A stretch of 64,000 bases of DNA, from the NCBI GenBank assembly GCA_963978545.1, contig CAXBTE010000060.1:1-64000 (forward strand), read 5' to 3'. This document shows positions 61,177-64,000 of this stretch, piece by piece; positions within the stretch are counted from its first letter, which is position 1; each line of letters opens with the position of its first letter. The translations under genes were made by a program, and so were the position numbers. Origin of the DNA: Linyphia triangularis. Its lineage: Eukaryota > Arthropoda > Arachnida > Araneae > Linyphiidae. Below the pieces are notes generated by a model that saw only the letters and a program-made list of their open reading frames with translations, was not told the origin of the DNA and ran no database searches.

Positions 61177-62354
61177 CGTGCAGTAATTATCGTTTTTCTC
61201 GAAAACTATTTTACTTATTCTAAATCCGATGCCCAAAAAGTTAGAGTATATTACTAAAAACATTTTTTTAAATCAATCAGAAAAAAATAATGAAACTTAA
61301 AAAAATTTCATATGTTTTGAATTTTTAAAATTTAGAGCAATACGTGAACTTTTTTTGAAAATAAAATTTAATTTTTACTTAGTAATAGTTCCACATATGT
61401 AAAAGTTATAATTTTAAAGGCTTGAATAAAAAGTATCAATTTCCCATAAGGTTTTTAATTACGAACTATTCATGATTAATTGCCTGAATATAAAAGCTTA
61501 TAATATTTAAGGCTGCATGCCTGCATAGCAAAGTGGGAGTGTTTCAAAAGTCATTTTTCAAAATCGATCTTGCAAATTCTGAAAAATCCCCTTATGTACT
61601 TAAGTACAAATAAGGTACGGTAAATGTTTTTCAATGTACAGATTTGCTCTTCAAGCACTGAAAAGAATTGTTGAAAATCAAAAAATTCACAATTGAGTAA
61701 TTTTGATGGAATTACGTTTTCAAATCTGTACTGATGTAGAATGGAAAAGTTCCTTAAAGAAAATATTTGTAATTAAAAACATTCTGTGAATTTCTTTACA
61801 TTCAATTACGGTTTTCTTGGGATAAAAAAAATAGAATATAATGTTATATAATACTATATGTTGTTTCGCATACTATATATTCCAATTACAGCGTTATTTG
61901 AAGCAAATACACTGTAATTTAACTTTAATTATAAGTTACTTTTTATAAGTTAGACAATCTGAAGGAAGCTGTTTATGAGCGTTGTTTTGCCAAGCTAAAA
62001 GATTCTGAAAAACAAGAAACTAAAATGACTTAAGTTAGGAAGTTATTTATTTACACAATTGTCTAAACTTAAGACATGCTAGAAGTAAACCTAAATTTTG
62101 AAAATCAAATAACTTTAAAATGGTTGTGAGTGAAGTAATGAAGAAAATGTTTATCTGTAGTAATTTAGCAACAGGAAAATGAGAAATCGGCAATTTGAAG
62201 CCTAACTAGTTGTGTTTTACATAGGTTATATATTCTCTATTACAAACTCTGAAATATAAACAAGCAAAGTTTTAAGCAAAGATACACAAAAAAAAAATTT
62301 TACAAACATTATCATCTGTTTGAATTAAAATTGTGACACATACTATTTTAAGTT

Positions 62355-63651
62355 TGCGTTGACACTTTCCTTCTTTGACTAGGACTGTTTTCGAAAACGG
62401 CTAGTTTTCAAATATTGGCTTCCAAAAGTATTTCCCTCCAAAAGGTACTCAAGGGACATTTGCATCTGAAAATAAATTAAAGAATCAGTTTATCTATGCA
62501 GTATATAAAATCTGAGGAAACAAATGATGTCAGTACATAGAATGTAGATTTCATGTATTTATTTATCTCTTTATCGTCCGATGCTTATTTCTTCTATAAG
62601 AGTAAAGCATTCATAGAATTATTAATTATCTCTTTGGCATCTGAAAATAAGCAATTACTATTTAGGAGACATCAAAAATATTGCAAATAAATGACAAGAA
62701 TTAAATGAATATCTCTACTTGACACATACGAATGGGATGCCAGATAAAATGTCCCTGCAATTCCTTTGAGGTAAACTTCCTGCCAATATTGGTAAACATG
62801 TGAAAAAAGAAAAACTAAGTAGTAAGAAAATTATCTAATAAACAAAAAAAATATACACTTTATTCTTTGGAATTTTTAATTTCATTCAATTGTTGCTCGT
62901 TGCTATTTTTTAAAAAAAAATTCTCCTAGACAAGCAATATCCTCAAATCTCATCCATTCAAAGTTATGGAGCTTTGACGCCGTTATCTGCCGTATTTCTT
63001 GGTGCAATTGAAGAGTTTGTCAGAAACCTATGCATTGGGAAAATACTAATGTTGTCCTCGCCAAATTATATTTTCTAAAAAACTGACATCAATACTCTTG
63101 ATATTATCGAATTGTAAAATTTTTATCTAAAATAGAAAGGATATGAAGTAATTGAAAAACATCTATTTTTTTACATATAATATTATCTGTTGAATTAAAA
63201 TTGTAACACATACTCTTTTAAGTTTGCGTAGACACTTTCCTTTTTTGACTAGGACTGTTTGGGAAAAAGACCACCTCTTCAAATATTGGCTTCCAAAAGT
63301 TTTTCCCTCCAAAAGGTACTCAAGGGACCATTTGCATCTGAAAATAAATGAAAGAATCAGTTTATCTATAAAATATATAAAATCAGAAGAAACAATTAAT
63401 GTCAATACATAGAATGTAGATTTTATGTATTTATTTACCTCTTTATCGTTAGATGCTTATTTCTTCAATAAGAGTAAGGCATCCATAGAATCGTTCCTTA
63501 TCTCTTCGGCATCTGGAAATAAAAAATTACAATTTAGGAGATTTAAAAAATATTGAAAATATATGACAAGATCTAAATGAATATCAGTACTTACCACATA
63601 AGAATGGGATGCCAGCAAAAATGTCCCTGCAATTCGTTTGAGGTAAACTCT
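62355..63651 (-). pseudogene. Gene family member B, duplicate copy (3' cassettes only)
   Basis: Cassette copies 4 and 3 repeated: X 63651-63595, X2 63512-63439, X3 from 63337; X 62779-62723, X2 62640-62567, X3 from 62465. The 5' part lies beyond the window. Confidence 0.48.
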
Positions 63652-64000
63652 CTGCCAATATTGGTAAACATGTGAAAAATGAAAACAAATTAGTAAGAAT
63701 TTTAACTAATAAACAATTAAATTATATACTTTACTCTTTGGAAATCTTAACTTCATTAACTTGTTTCTTTTGGCCAATTTTTAACCCTTTATCTCTTAGT
63801 CAAAGAATGTCTTCAAATTTCACTCATTCAAAGAATGGGTTTGGGGAGAGAACAATTTTCAAAAAGTAACCTAAACACTGCCTAGTTACAGTGATAGAAA
63901 AAAAAATTAAAAATATGGAGTAATAAGTGTTCTATCAACAACTAAGCGATAAAAATGGAGTTAATTAAACTGATTTTTAGGTTATACCAATTGCTATGTG

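Larger units (their letters stand above)
49106..64000. repeat. Segmental duplication, copy 2 (continues past window)
   Basis: Near-identical copy of 11680-26575, including the satellite edge, the mariner insertion (58524-59402), the T28 tract (61146-61173) and the gene-family blocks. It is still matching at the last base, so its right end lies outside. If the event was a tandem duplication of 11.68-49.11 kb, the sequence beyond 64000 should repeat 26576 onward. Confidence 0.95.

Noticed and set aside
1..64000. CRISPR array, bacterial operons, rRNA or functional tRNA genes
   Set aside because: The direct repeats are long satellite monomers with no spacer structure. The only tRNA-like boxes are in the SINE. 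Intron signals, satellite and transposons are eukaryotic.

Overview
The window is AT-rich, intron-bearing, transposon-laden animal nuclear DNA. The mariner, pogo-like, hAT-like and Tc1-like remnants, a tRNA-derived SINE and a long-monomer satellite suggest an arthropod; nothing here fixes the species. No intact conserved protein-coding gene is visible. Nearly everything is satellite DNA, transposon debris, or a decayed tandem gene family that I do not recognise.

Layout. (1) 1-17826: satellite array of ~870-890 bp monomers (19 copies of a landmark motif), more divergent in its last 2.5 kb. (2) 17827-35070: non-satellite DNA built from an old tandem duplication, units A (17827-24886) and B (24887-29700) plus shorter remnants C (~32700-34100) and D (~34700-35070). 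On the minus strand each unit carries short blocks bounded by GT..AG splice signals: a first exon of ATG plus seven codons, ~80-nt W blocks, and a three-block cassette (X 57 nt, X2 74 nt, X3) occurring twice in A and twice in B. Unit A is interrupted by an 879-bp mariner derivative with two 5' ends head to head. (3) 29900-39980: a transposon graveyard: hAT-type MITE with 8-bp target duplication, pogo-like end, hAT end, Tc1-like C-terminus, pogo-like MITE, 751-bp TTAA-flanked foldback element, a pseudogene of a repeat-associated multicopy gene, a two-exon hAT transposase pseudogene, a SINE and a GGATATCCG-rich block. (4) 39982-55252: second array of the same satellite (17 landmark motifs), starting abruptly. 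(5) 55253-64000: near-exact second copy of 17827-26575.

Regions 11.68-26.58 kb and 49.11-64.00 kb are one segment present twice at an offset of 37425-37426 bp, with about a dozen differences noticed in 14.9 kb. The left breakpoint lies inside satellite monomers and the right end is beyond the window. The simplest reading is a very recent 37.4-kb tandem duplication by unequal exchange between satellite monomers; an assembly duplication is the alternative. The most novel material is the splice-bounded, internally repeated gene family in units A-D and the architecture of the satellite (subrepeats, a higher-order repeat, and a 31-bp microinversion shared by five monomers).
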